From Halichondria panicea (Eukaryota > Porifera > Demospongiae > Suberitida > Halichondriidae), in the NCBI RefSeq assembly GCF_963675165.1, contig NC_087389.1:151001-215000 (forward strand): a stretch of 64,000 nt of DNA, read 5' to 3'. Positions within the stretch are counted from its first letter, which is position 1. Every line of letters starts with the position of its first letter. Of the stretch, positions 44,790-55,739 are shown piece by piece. The notes below the pieces were generated by a model. That model made no database searches, was not told where the DNA came from, and saw only the letters and a list, made by a program, of their open reading frames with translations. A program made the translations under genes and the position numbers.

Positions 44790-45640
44790 GGGTAGTAGCC
44801 AGGTAGTTCAGTTGGTATAGTCGAGTAGCTATATAGTTGGGTAGTGGAGTAGCTATATACCTATAGGTAGTTGGGTAGTGAAGTAGTCGAGTAGTTATAG
44901 GTATAGTGAAGTAGTTGGGTAGTGCAGTAGCTAGGTAGTTGGGTAGTGAAGTAGTTGGGTAGTGAAGTAGTCAAGTAGTTGGGTAGTGCAGTAGTTGGGT
45001 AGTGCAGTAGCTAGGTAGTTGGGTAGTGCAGTAGCTGGGTAGTGAAGTAGTTGGGTAGTCAAGTAGTTGGGTAGTCAAGTAGTTGGGTAGTCAAGTATAG
45101 TTGGGTAGTGAAGTAGTGAAGTAGTTGGGTAGTGAAGTAGTGAAGTAGTTGGGTAGTCAAGTAGTTGGGTAGTTGGGTAGTGCAGTAGCTGGGTAGTGAA
45201 GTAGTTGGGTAGTTGGGTAGTGAAGTATAGTCAAGTAGTTGGGTAGTGCAGTAGCTAGGTAGTTGGGTATATATATAGTGAAGTAGTTGGGTAGTGAAGT
45301 AGTCGAGTAGTGAAGTAGTTGGGTAGTGAAGTAGTTGGGTAGTGAAGTAGTGAAGTAGTTAGGTATAGTGAAGTAGTTGGGTAGTCAAGTAGTGAAGTAG
45401 TTGGGTAGTGAAGTAGTGAAGTAGTTGGGTAGTGCAGTAGCTATAGGTATAGGTTGGGTATAGTGAAGTAGTTGGGTATAGTGAAGTAGTTGGGTAGTGA
45501 AGTAGTGAAGTAGTTGGGTAGCGAAGTAGTTGGGTAGTGAAGTAGTGAAGTATAGCTGGGTAGTGAAGTAGTGAAGTAGCTGGGTAGTGAAGTAGTTAGG
45601 TAGTGAAGTAGCTAGGTAGTGAAGTAGTCGAGTAGTGAAG
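44790..45640. repeat. ~850-bp TAGTTGGGTAGTGAAG minisatellite
   Basis: Dozens of degenerate units mixing GTAGTTGGGTA, GTGAAGTA, GTCAAGTA and GTGCAGTAGC. The strand is strongly G/T/A-biased with almost no C. The hierarchical ordering of 8-bp subunits suggests slippage. Confidence 0.9.
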
Positions 45641-45890
45641 TAATTGTACGGGAGCTCTGTGCTGCACTTAGTGACAAACAGATCTCAATCACTGTGCAAG
45701 ACTTTCAGAAGAGAATTGCCAACTTCCCTTTGAACACTGTCAATCCCCAATGGTTCCTAAACAAAACAACTGACAGGACCACGATTCCATCTAGCTAGCA
45801 TCCATATATGCATGCTAAGCAAAAGAAGTGCTCACAGATCTACCAGTCCAGCTTTGACGAGTCTTTTCTCGAAAAGTTGGAAGCAGGTGT
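45641..45890 (+). pseudogene. Possible exons upstream of the PHD-finger gene
   Basis: An open stretch reads RELCAALSDKQISITVQDF, then NTVNPQWFLNKTTDR. A second short open segment near 45820-45885 reads SQIYQSSFDESFLEKLEAG. They look protein-like and precede the PHD gene in the same direction, but I recognise no domain. Confidence 0.3.
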
Positions 45891-46054
45891 ACGTAATTAT
45901 AATAATTATAACATTCATCAATATTCATGCTAAAATTATTCCGAGCATAAAATTATAATTTATCAGGGCATATACCTTTAATAGATAGTATATGCAGCAT
46001 GCATAATTATACTGAATTATATAATCATGCAATTTTGTGTCTTTTTTATAGCTA

Positions 46055-47908
46055 TACATGGAGAAGAGGTGTGTTCAGCTAGAGGAAGTTGACAAGGACT
46101 TCGACTCCAGTGGCCTTTGGGGCGGGGAGAGTCAGACTCCTCCAAAGGAAACCATGTGGAAAGAGAGACCCCGCCCCTCCATCATCAGACACTCCTCATG
46201 TGGTAGAGACCCCTCCATCAAACAGCAGTACAACTTCTCCTTTGGTAGAGACCCCTCCATCATCAGACACTCCTCACGTGGTAGAGATCCCTCCATCAAA
46301 CAGCAGTACAACTCCTCCTGTGGTAGCTGCACTGTTAGAACTGGGGTGTAATTTACACCCAATTATATGGGTACTGCATATATATACGCTTTAAAAACTC
46401 TACACCAGGGGTGTAAACTGGAGCAGTTAGTTTACACCCATACAAGAGTAAACTATACCCCCAAAGAGTGTATACTACATACTTTTTTTCACATGCAGAT
46501 ATAGGTTATGAACAACTTAAAAATGTTAACAGTGACATTAATTTTAAGTGAAAAGTGACAACAGTTACTAACAAAACAACAGTTAGAAGAAAATTGTACA
46601 GTGATAATACAAAGGAAATTGATTGTTTACAGAACAGGTCTTCTTGGTGTAACATACTGGAACTCAGGTATAGCAAGACCGATCACTCTTGACGATGAAG
46701 CGCCCACCTAGGCATGTGGAAAGTTCATATCATGTAACCACTTCATAGGTAGTAGGGTCGCCTGGCTCCGGCCAGATTGCTTTATTCTTTCTCACATTGA
46801 CATGTATACTTTCCAGTTAGTATTTACTGTAGAAAAAAGGTGGACTATGTATGCTTAGAAAGTATATAGAAAAATAGACAGTGACCAGTGTTTACCTAAT
46901 TATAGATAACTAGTCATCTGTCTGTTCCTTACCTGTCATAGAAGTACATTGTAACATCATCCACTTCATGTAATGCAGTGAACAAATCCTGTCTTGTCTC
47001 TTGTCTCTTGTCTTTGTCTTTTGGAAGCTCAATGGTTTCACAGCTAATAGATCTACTGAGCATGCGCAACTAAATTGAGCCACTTCCATAGCACTTCCAT
47101 AGCTAGCTGCAAACTTGTGCATATCTTTCAACCGGCTTTGTAACAATGCCTTGAGATTTTTCCTTTACAAAAATACTCCAGGTGGATCTTTCGTACACCA
47201 GATGTATATATATAGTAGACTTTTGGGGGGTACTTGCTGAAGCACAGATACACAGTTCATTGAATGTGATGAGTCTGCTTCTAGCATGCGCAGTGCTCTA
47301 TAGCACTGCTTTTACAAGAGGAAACTAACAGCATAAAGTATAGAAAGCATAATGTTATGTCCAGGTGATGAAAGACACCGACCAGAAACTAAAATTCACT
47401 GGTCAGGAAATATTGCTACAGTATACATGCACTCTTGTGGGATTATTTACACCCATGTTCACTATTTTACACCCCAGGGTTCACCATTAACACCAGTACC
47501 AGATTTACACCCTATAAGGGGCTGTTGTTTACACCCCTCCTTGCATTTTTTACGCCCCAGTTTTAACAGTGACTGTGTGTAGAGACCCCTCCATCAGACA
47601 GTGGTACGAACAGAGATCCAGCGAGCAGTGGTGAAGCCGTGACAAAACAACTAAAGCGTGCTCTTACACTTTGCACTGAAGACAATACTCCTGTGTTGAA
47701 GCGCAGCAAACGGATGAAGGGGAGACACAGTACCACCCCTGTGGTGAAACGCAGACGCATGAACAAAAAGATCAACAAAAAGATCGACACAAACATTTGT
47801 CAGCAGTGCCAGCAGGCAGGAGACGAGGAGAATTGGGTGGGATGTGATTACTGTCCACGTTGGTTCCACATTAATTGCGTGAGGATTGACCGACGTCAAC
47901 ATGCATGA
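46055..47908 (+). pseudogene. PHD-finger protein gene split by a transposon
   Basis: The first part (46055-46329) encodes a low-complexity repeat (VETPPSSDTPHV and similar). It resumes after the inserted element at 47573 with VETPPSDSG, then a Lys/Arg-rich stretch (KRSKRMKGR, KRRRMNKKINKK). It ends with a PHD finger of C4HC3 type: CQQCQQAGDEENWVGCDYC followed by WFHINC. The stop is at 47906-47908. PHD fingers bind histone tails and also occur as transposon passengers. The left part is probably the C-terminal half of a mobile-element protein. Confidence 0.55.
46330..47571. mobile_element. CACTGTTA-ended TIR element inside the PHD gene
   Basis: The ends CACTGTTAGAACTGGGGTGT and its near complement (47550-47571) frame 1.24 kb without a clear ORF. 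Multiple TTTACACCC-type motifs lie near both ends. The flanks (GTGGTAG left, GTGTGTAG right) are similar but not an exact target duplication. Confidence 0.7.
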
Positions 47909-48549
47909 CATCCGTGAACAGTGGAAATGCTCAATATGTTAAACAGATTGTTCTAAGTTTCTGAGCTATCACTTACGTTTTGTGTTCACCTAGTAGATAT
48001 AATATCTAGATCTATACTCATTTATTTACTCATTTATACAACAACAGCTCAATGTTCACTTTGTAAATCAGTTAGTAAATGTCATGGTGTTCAATTATTG
48101 GAATTATTACTGATAACTAGTGATTGGACAATTGGTGATGACTACCCACTACTTGACTAAGGTGGTAGTCTACAGCGCATAGTTTAAAGATCAAGACATA
48201 TATGACAAAATGAGTAGGCAGACCGGGGTAGTCACTTCAACCAGTTCCTTATATAATACTGAGAAGCTACACTCTTATTTCAGACTTCTCTGGATAACTA
48301 GTAACGAATAATTTTATCTGTGGTAAATGAAAACTCATGTAAAAAAACTTGCCTGACTCAGCAATATTGTGCTCCCGTGATGTTGTCCAACCTTAAATGT
48401 TTGGGAATATCACGTGACCAGTGACTTCCGCTCTAGACATTGGAGATGCAGGAACTCTGAAAACCGCAGTATCTATGCCTTAACCTATTAACTCGATCGA
48501 CTCTAGCTAGCTCTACGTCTACTATACTATACTAAACAAAGTCTCTAAG

Positions 48550-50251
48550 ATGAGCTCCAGCACTGATTCCAGAGATGTGCAGAGAGGCGGTTGCAATTGC
48601 CCTCAATGTGACTGTGGCCAGTATGATGGAGGAACTGAAGGAAGGAAATGCAATCACTGTGGTCACCCTCCTGGAAAGCATGTGAACATGAACACAGGCA
48701 TTGCTTCTTTGGCACCAACAACTACTTCGTTCTTACCATCTTATCCTATACAAGATGGTTACAGCCCCCAATTTACTACCCACTCTGCACCCGATCAATC
48801 GACTATGTCGATGTCACCTCAAGGAGCTGTGCAACCACGACCGAGTCAATTACGAAGTCCCTTCAAGCGGCCACGACCAACTACTGCTTCCCCACCAGCA
48901 TTACGTTCACCTGCACCTCGGCTAGCCCTAGCCCGTATGTTACTCTAATAATTTTATATAAATGATTAAATTATATTCTTATGCTTACAGTTCCACTTGA
49001 CCAGCAGTGTAAGCTCAGTGGATGCTCAAGGAGGAGATACACTGAAGGTGGTCGTGTACATGACTGTTGTGGGAAAACACATGCGACGGAGTATGCCAAA
49101 CAAAATTGTAAAGTTCTCATGCTGTAACAGTACTTTTCATACTCTTTAGACATACTTCTATAGGTCATATTACATCCGAGTTGCAATGCAAGACTCCTGG
49201 ATGCTACAAACAGAGGTACCCAAATCGCCAAGGAGGACATTTTGATTACTGTGCCAAATATTGTCGTGACAGTGGAGGCAAACCACAAGGGTCAATGCTT
49301 GCTTCAGGTAAGAGCTACTAAATGTGTACATGTTATAATACTATAAATTTATAGCTTCAATGCCGGACATGGCTCTGACAGGCGGCTATGGTATCTGTCA
49401 GTTCCCTCAGTGTGGAAGACAAAAGTACTGTGATCCTGCCAACGGGAGGGTGCATGACTTCTGTGGGAGATCCCATGCTTACCGAGCCAGAGTGGAAGGT
49501 ACTTATTGCTGTGATGTAGATATTATGTAGCTCTGGGTATTTCCCAGGTGATTCCCCCAAATTGATAGTGTGCGGGCCTATTGTTATTATTGTGTTATGC
49601 TTGTTTGTATTCATACCTCCAGGAATCACCACTGCTGTGAATATCAGAGTAGCCACTGCACAAGAGCTCTCCACAATTGCAGGGAAGTTCAAGCAGTCAT
49701 GGGCTAGTGCAAAAGGGGCTTGTCCAGCAGTTTCATTTGTCTACATCATCAGCAACTCCCAGCTTACACAAAGATGGACCACATACAGAAGTGGGTTACA
49801 GAAGAAGGACGTTGAAGAGTACTACCATGGTACTAAACTAACATGCAACATTACAGCGACTTCAACTCTGTGTAACGACCAAAATTGTGGTGCATGTGGT
49901 ATCTCAAACACTGGACTGGATCGAAGATACATTCGAAAGAACATTAACTACCAGAGATTTGGTCATGGCTTTTACCTCGCTCCCAATTCATCAAAATGCC
50001 ATGACTACACCCAAGGATGCTCCTCGTATAGAGCTATGCTGTTGTTTGATGTTTGTCCTGGAAATAAGTACAACCTCAAGAAAAACAATGAGAAATTAAC
50101 AGGTCCACCTCAAGGATTCGATTCTGTTTATGGACAGACAGGAGGAGGCAACTTGAACTATGAAGAACTAGTAGTGTACAACGCTGATGCTGCCCTTCCA
50201 AAATGTATTATTGTGTACCAAAAGGACGGTGAAGGAAAAATAGCAAAATAG
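48550..50251 (+). CDS. P1: RG-Cys module, fingers and PARP domain, copy 3 (intact)
   Basis: Exons 48550-48934, 48991-49107, 49164-49307, 49355-49498 and 49623-50251 keep phase 1 throughout. The linker after the RG-Cys module is shorter than in copy 2. Finger 1 is three bases shorter (YTEGGRVHDCCGKTHA). PARP motifs are YYHGTK, FGHGFYLAPNSSK and LNYEELVVYNADAALP, so the H-Y-E triad is complete. Its native P2-shared promoter is now separated from P2 by the 8-kb insertion, leaving only about 66 bp of original upstream sequence. Confidence 0.8.
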
Positions 50252-50322
50252 ACATTTTTTAATTACAGTTACTGTTTTTCTATACAAAACATGTGTGATG
50301 TAGACTATTATACATTGTCCAA

Positions 50323-51396
50323 TTAAGAGTTCATCTGTGACTGCATATAGCACTGGTCACACCAGCTCTTCCCTGGGTTAGCTTGTCTCACTCGACACTT
50401 GGAGCACATCTTGCCACCAGCTGTTGCTGGCATGGACTGAGTAGAAGGGCCCGGGGGCATAGATCTACCAGAATGGGAGAGAGGCAAACTATCACTTGGT
50501 AGCATCGGAGGGCCTTGTCCTTGCATTTTAGAGTAGTAGCTCATGGGTCCACTGGAGATAGCAGATGATCCTGGTGGCTGTCCGTAAGCCCTCGGGGAGC
50601 TACCTTGTTGAGCTGCATGAAATTAATAGTAGTAGATTATATAAAATAACCCCCCCACCACCATCCTACCTGTCTTAAAATAACCCCCCCCCCATCCTAC
50701 CTGTCTTAAAATAACCCCCCCACCACCATCCTACCTGTCTTGGTGGCAGCAACCTTCTGCTGGTGAAAGGATGATTGAAGTTCATTGAACTTCTTAGCAC
50801 ATGTCCTGCTACAGAAATCGTGGATCTTGTCACCTTCTTTTCGCTTTGGATATTTACACCCAGGACATTTACACTCCCCAAATATTATTTTTTGAACAGG
50901 TTGTTCATGAGCATCATATCTTGGTTGGAACCCGGAGGCGCCCTCGCCCTGGGACATCATCTGACCAGACGTCATGGGTGCACTTGGTTGCTGAGGACGA
51001 GGCTTGCGTACTGCGAGTCAAACAAAGAACTACGTTAGATAGCTGGGGTAATGATAATTATAGACTCACATATGGAAATGATATAAATACACATACGGTG
51101 ACAGCCATCTATAATTATGTACAATTCTTACGTTTATCAGCTCCAGCATGCAATTGAGCAGGGCAGCCACAGTATTCACAGTCAGTGTAGCTGTTTGGAT
51201 CCTCAGACTGGTACTTGTCGCACTCGTCTTTGCCACAGCTACTGCAAGCTCCCAGTTCTATGATCCTGACATGCTCTACTGGTGTATGGTTGCAGTACTC
51301 ACAACGCAACTGTCCAGGCTGTGTGGGTGAAGTACGGTACTCTTCACACTCACAAGTGTTGCATTTGCCCCGCTGAGATCCTTGGATGTCTTTCAT
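50323..51396 (-). CDS. Cys-rich adaptor-like protein, copy 3
   Basis: Exons 51396-51132, 51010-50735 and 50612-50323. Both RG-Cys modules are intact (RGKCNTCECEEY ... CEYCNHTPVEH; GACSSCGKDECDKY ... CEYCGCPAQLH). The finger (CKCPGC ... HDFCSRTCAKKF) and terminal CxxC pairs are also intact. Exon 3 is shorter than in copy 1, lacking the segment coding STDKRGA. The intron 2 donor is triplicated. Confidence 0.65.
50642..50736 (-). repeat. Triplicated 5' splice donor
   Basis: Two or three tandem copies of a ~30-45-bp unit containing CATCCTACCTGTCTT (minus strand AAGACAG|GTAGGATGG) lie at the exon 2 / intron 2 border of adaptor copy 3. This gives several equally good GT donors in a row. Confidence 0.7.
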
Positions 51397-51777
51397 TATT
51401 CTGTCAGATCACTCAGTAGATATATAATTATGATTATCTCCCCAAAAACTGAACATAGACATCTACGGCTTTCTTTGATTATGTAGGGGAATCCCATAAT
51501 TAAATTATGCATACATTTGCCATGTCTGGACTGTACTGGCACAACAGTGAACACTGACAGTTCAACACCATGCATGAACTGTGCATATTATTGTCACACT
51601 GTTTCTTATCTTAGAGGTCAATGCAAAAAGCATAAATGAGGGGGCGTACAACGAGGCCTATGTGTACGACTGCTGAGCCAATAATCACACATGTATCCCA
51701 TCACAACTATTTACTGACTGTCGACAGTTCATAATAAAACCCGACAAACTGTACATAGAGGTATAAAAGTAAAGTTT

Positions 51778-53019
51778 TCACGGTCTCTTTACAACTAAGA
51801 CAAGTGTTTTTCTAACTATTGCAGCCAGATCCAGATCAACATTGGACAACATTCCTGTCCCTGTTTCCAACACATAGTGTTTCACAAACCCATAGGTAAT
51901 TATCTCATCTTCGTACTCTAGTCCGCTAAATCGTGCTGGCGAGTTCTTTGTCACAGAACTCACAGTGGTGGTAGTAAGATGAGACTGTAAAAAAAGTGAA
52001 TGATCAAAATAACAAATAGTGCATATGGCTTACAATGACAGTCAGTCCAAATCCTTTTTGAGTTGAACAATTCTGATATTCTCTCGGATTTTGAACAGCA
52101 ACAAGAAAGGTTGGATTACAGTATTTGGCTGCATAAGAAATAAAACGATGTCATGCAGTATGTCACAAGAGCCAATTTCCAACACAATCAAAAAGTACCG
52201 TTGTCCATGAGTGGCTTAAGTTGAGGAAGTGCAATTGATCTGTTTAGTTCCAGAGAACATGACCTATTCTTTGTTGCTTCTTCTTTATAGGTTAACGGGC
52301 TGACTTCTTTGTCGTTCAATGAAGTGATCACATCCAGCACACGTACTTCACCACTCATAATCAGGTGTTCAGCTTTAGTATTGTATTCAAATCCAAGCAC
52401 CAGCAGCTGCATTATACAACACAATTGTGTACACTGACCATACAATAGAGGCGCATACCCCAGTAAATGTGGGACATCTGTACGTCTTTTCACCGACAAT
52501 GAGGCCAATATCTTTTTTTTTTACGTTTTGAAACAACACTTTGACCACCACCTGCCTTCCTGTAGCAATAAGACATTTACATTAATACCTTTGTAAGGGC
52601 GTTACCTGAGCCGGAGGATCTTGAAGTTGCCTGGTTACCTGATGACAGAACAGCACCATGAGAACGTTGACCACTCCCTCCTAATGCTGGAGCTAGTGTC
52701 TTCTTGGTGGCAGCAACCTTTTGTTGTTGAAAGGATGATTGAAGATCGTTGAACTTCTTAGCACATGTCCTGCTACAGATCTTGTCACCTTCTCTTTGCT
52801 TTGGAAAAGTACACCCAGGACATTTACAAGTTCCATGCATTATTTTCTTGGCAGGTTGTTCATGAGCATCATATCTTGGTTGGAACCCGGAGGCGCCCTG
52901 GGCCTGGGACATCATCTGACCAGACATCATGGACATCATCTGACCAAACGTCAAGGACATCAGCTGGCCAAACGTCAAGGACGCACTTGAGTGTTGGCTT
53001 TGAGGACGGGGTTTGCGTA
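51778..53019 (-). CDS. Chimeric gene: adaptor finger joined to PDZ-like domains
   Basis: On the minus strand, the first exon (53019 to about 52606) matches adaptor exon 2 (MSGQMMSQAQGASGFQPRYD, finger CKCPGC ... CSRTCAKKF). It then runs into the PDZ-gene linker (VLSSGNQATSRSSGSG). Later exons (about 52559-52458, 52407-52199, 52132-52033, 51987-51778) match PDZ exons 3-6: IGLIVGEK, FEYNTKAEHL ... LELNRS, KGFGLTVI, then PARFSGLEYEDEIITYGF ... LVLVVKRP. The TFGQLMS/MSGQMMS start is itself a small repeat. The finger has lost HDF (KICSRTC). The usual RG-Cys first exon is a relic (next entry), so the likely start is Met at 52978. Confidence 0.65.
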
Positions 53020-53097
53020 CTGCGAGTTAATTTAACCAAGAGCTATACGATATGATGGGTGAAAAACATAGCTAGCTAGCTATACGTACGACTTACG

Positions 53098-53196
53098 TTT
53101 ATCAGCTCCAGCATGCAATTGAGCATAACAGCCACAGTATTCACAGTCAGTCAAGTGTTGCATTTGCCTCGCTAAACACCTTGGATGTCCTTCATT
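53098..53196 (-). pseudogene. Relic of adaptor exon 1 upstream of the chimeric gene
   Basis: It reads MKDIQGV, then a stop, RGKCNT and another stop, then jumps to the end of the second module (CEYCGCYAQLHAGADK). Two in-frame stops and a deletion of about 160 bp make it non-functional. Confidence 0.7.
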
Positions 53197-53255
53197 CTGT
53201 CAACAAAGATTTACTGAATCTCTCCAGAAACAAAGCCACTGTTGGTGTGATTCAA

Positions 53256-53266
53256 GGGGAATCCCC
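53256..53266. promoter_or_regulatory. kappa-B-like site upstream of the chimeric gene
   Basis: GGGGAATCCCC is palindromic. It lies about 60 bp upstream of the exon relic and downstream of the PARP-S stop. Confidence 0.35.
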
Positions 53267-53316
53267 ACAACAAGATACGCCCCCACAAGTACATGCATCA
53301 AAGAACTAAAAACATT

Positions 53317-54232
53317 TCATTTTGCAATCTTTTCCACACCATCTAACTCATACACAACAATAAACTGAGGCATAACAGCAGCTACATCAAACACCACTAT
53401 CTCATCATAGTTCAGAGAGCCTCCAGCAACACCATGCACTGAATTGTATTCTTCTGGAGGACCAGTGAGAGTCGTGCTGTCTTGACGAATCTCGTACTTT
53501 GCACCACATGCCACCAAACACAGCAACTGAGCACGTACTTTATGGAGCGGATTGCCTTGAGTGTAGTCGTGACATTTTGAAGAATTAGGAGCGAGGTAGA
53601 TTCCTTTACCAAATCGCTGAAATCGAGGAATATTGCTACCAATTCGATGGGAATCAAATCCATTGGAAGATATTCCACATATTCCACAGTTTGTGTCTTG
53701 ACAACAATCATCACGCTCTAGTAAATTGCACGTTAGTTTAGTTCCATGGAAAAACAGATCGGAGTTTGTAGCCTTCTGGTCGCCTTGCTTGATTCGATCG
53801 CTGTACTCGTGAAATGATTTTGTCAGCTGCTTGTTCTGTACAGCATATATCACCAATGGCACGGGAGGGGTAGGACATTTGGGAGTGATTTTCACCCATT
53901 CTTTCTTGAAGTGCTTCAATATATCTTTGTGCGTTTGTTGCTCTGAGTCTAGTCGCTTGAGCATGCTTGACTCTTGAACTACTGCAGAAGATTAAAGGAA
54001 AGTAAAATACCGTAACTTCCAAACATTTACCTAACTTAAGCTTAACCGAACACTTACCTGTTCCCTTTCTTTGTGCTTGGTAGCACTCTGTACAGAGCTT
54101 GAAAGGATGGTTTCTTTCCTTCTCCCCACACTCATAACACAGCTTGTGGTCTAGTTTACAGGACCTGCACAGAAAGTCTCCTTGAAGGCGAGGATGGAAG
54201 TCACATTGAAAGCAGAGTTTGTCCTCAGCCAT
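53317..54232 (-). CDS. PARP-S, copy 3 (intact)
   Basis: Exons 54232-54058 and 53981-53317. The protein is almost the same as copy 1. The zinc-ribbon N-terminus MAEDKLCFQC, FFHGTK, GKGIYLAPNSSK and LNYDEIVVFD are all kept, with CCQDTNCGICGI between His and Tyr. Predicted active by motif. It is head-to-head with NADAR-B copy 3. Confidence 0.8.
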
Positions 54233-54356
54233 CTTGTGTGTGTACTATTGTGTGTAGGGGAATTCCCAGGGGAACTCCCGTTACATCAACTGCAAACAAC
54301 ACCTCACTGCAAATGTCTAGCTCTTGGCTAAGCTGCAAGCTCAATTAACTTTTGCA
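54233..54356. promoter_or_regulatory. Bidirectional PARP-S / NADAR-B promoter, copy 3
   Basis: GGGGAATTCCC (54257-54267) and GGGGAACTCCC (54269-54279) are in the same places as in copies 1 and 2. Confidence 0.55.
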
Positions 54357-55662
54357 ATGGCAACAAGATCACTCACTGGTAAGCTGGTTAAACAACTGCC
54401 TGCTGCTGCTATTATGTCTTTGTTTGCATAATTATTAGCTGCATGCCTAGGCCTTTCTATATATAAAATTATCATGAGCTGAAACCTTGACAACTAGACC
54501 ATTCACCATCCCTTTTGCCCAGGTACAGTATGCAGGTACCCAGGCTGCTCCAAGCCAGGATACAAGGAGCCCAGTGGCTACACACACAACTTCTGTGGAC
54601 GAACACATGCTGAGATGTACAGGTCAATTCCTCTCACTTCCCCCACCCCAACCACCTCGGCATTCTCATACTCAAGTAAGTTTGCAAAACAATGAATTTC
54701 TATTACTTTTACTTATTGTGTCTTCTCTTGCAGGACCGGCTAAGTCAGCACAAACAACAAAAAGTGCTCTGAAACCATTGAAGGCACTTCAAAAATATGT
54801 ATCACCGTCATCAAACGAGATAAAGTTCTACAATAGTTATGACCCCTTCTACGAGTTTACAAACTTTTATCCAACATTTATGACAATTGATAGAAGTTCT
54901 TGGCCTTCTTCTGAACACTACTTTCAAGCTCAAAAATTTGTCGGTACTCCATATGTAGAGAAAATAAGGAAAATGTCTTCAGCTAGAGAAACGTTCCAGT
55001 TTTCGAGGAACCCAGCTGTATCTCAATGGCGAAGGTCAGATTGGGACCAAGTGAAAGATGACATCATGCTGAAAGCTCTAAGATGTAAGTTTGGGCAATC
55101 AGACAGACTGCGTTCTCTTCTTCTTGGCACAGGAGACAAGAAACTCATTGAGCACACAGAGAATGATTCTTACTGGGGAGACGGTGGAGGGAAAGGAAAA
55201 GGCTTGAACAAACTCGGCGAACTGCTCATGAAAGTACGACGAGAGCTCAAAGAAATGGAGAAAACAAAAAGCCCTTTGAAAAGAAGCAACTCATTTTCAA
55301 TTTCTAGCACAAAATCATCGAAACCGAAGTACACAGATGATATGAACACTTTGGGACGCACTTCTCCGTTCTCATTATCTCGTCGCTTGTCAGGATCACA
55401 GAACTCTTTACACACACCAAGCAGCACCCACAGAGTAGACTACACACCAAGCAGCACCCACAGAGTAAGATTCTTATCTCCTTCACTGGTACACAGGCCC
55501 CCCCTCAGCGCCACTTCTCGCACACAACCCAACAAACAAGGCACTACTAGTCCAAGACAACAGACCACTCCTTCTAACAGAACTCAATCTACCACAAGGC
55601 GACACGTGGGAAATGATTCCAGTCAAGTGGCTTCTGCTCTTACACACATATATAGATATTAG
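54357..55662 (+). CDS. NADAR-B, copy 3
   Basis: Exons 54357-54378, 54523-54675 and 54734-55662. It has the MATRSLT leader, finger CRYPGCSKPGY ... HNFCGRTHA, and a NADAR fold with SSEHYFQAQKF, DSYWGDGGGKGKGLNKLG and LLMKVRREL. One change in a conserved block: SQWRRSDW for SRWRRSDW. The tail carries a local duplication of the TPSSTHRV segment. Intron 1 is short and free of insertions. Confidence 0.8.
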
Positions 55663-55739
55663 AATTTGAACTTTATAATTATATTGACTTAATTGCTTCC
55701 CTTAACCAATTTCAATTATAATAAATATCATATAATCGT

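Larger units (their letters stand above)
40436..48477. mobile_element. ~8-kb composite insertion between P2 and P1 of block 3
   Basis: The P2/P1 promoter is interrupted: CCTTAA occurs at 40430-40435 and again at 48478-48483, and copy 2 (about 23500) has it once. The 6-bp direct repeat suggests a single insertion. No terminal inverted repeat pairs the two ends (left AGGCTTTAATTACCG, right CAGTATCTATG). Inside lie a small ORF, a TIR element, a tandem duplication, a minisatellite and a PHD-finger gene split by another element. A 6-bp TSD fits Polinton-type elements, but their hallmark genes and TIRs are not seen. Confidence 0.6.

Noticed and set aside
46132-46362. Minus-strand ORF opposite the PHD-gene repeat
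   Set aside because: It is a shadow of the VETPPSSDTPHV repeat; the plus frame continues logically into the PHD finger.
40436-48477. Polinton/Maverick because of the 6-bp duplication
   Set aside because: No terminal inverted repeats and no polymerase, capsid, ATPase or protease genes are visible, and the size is small.
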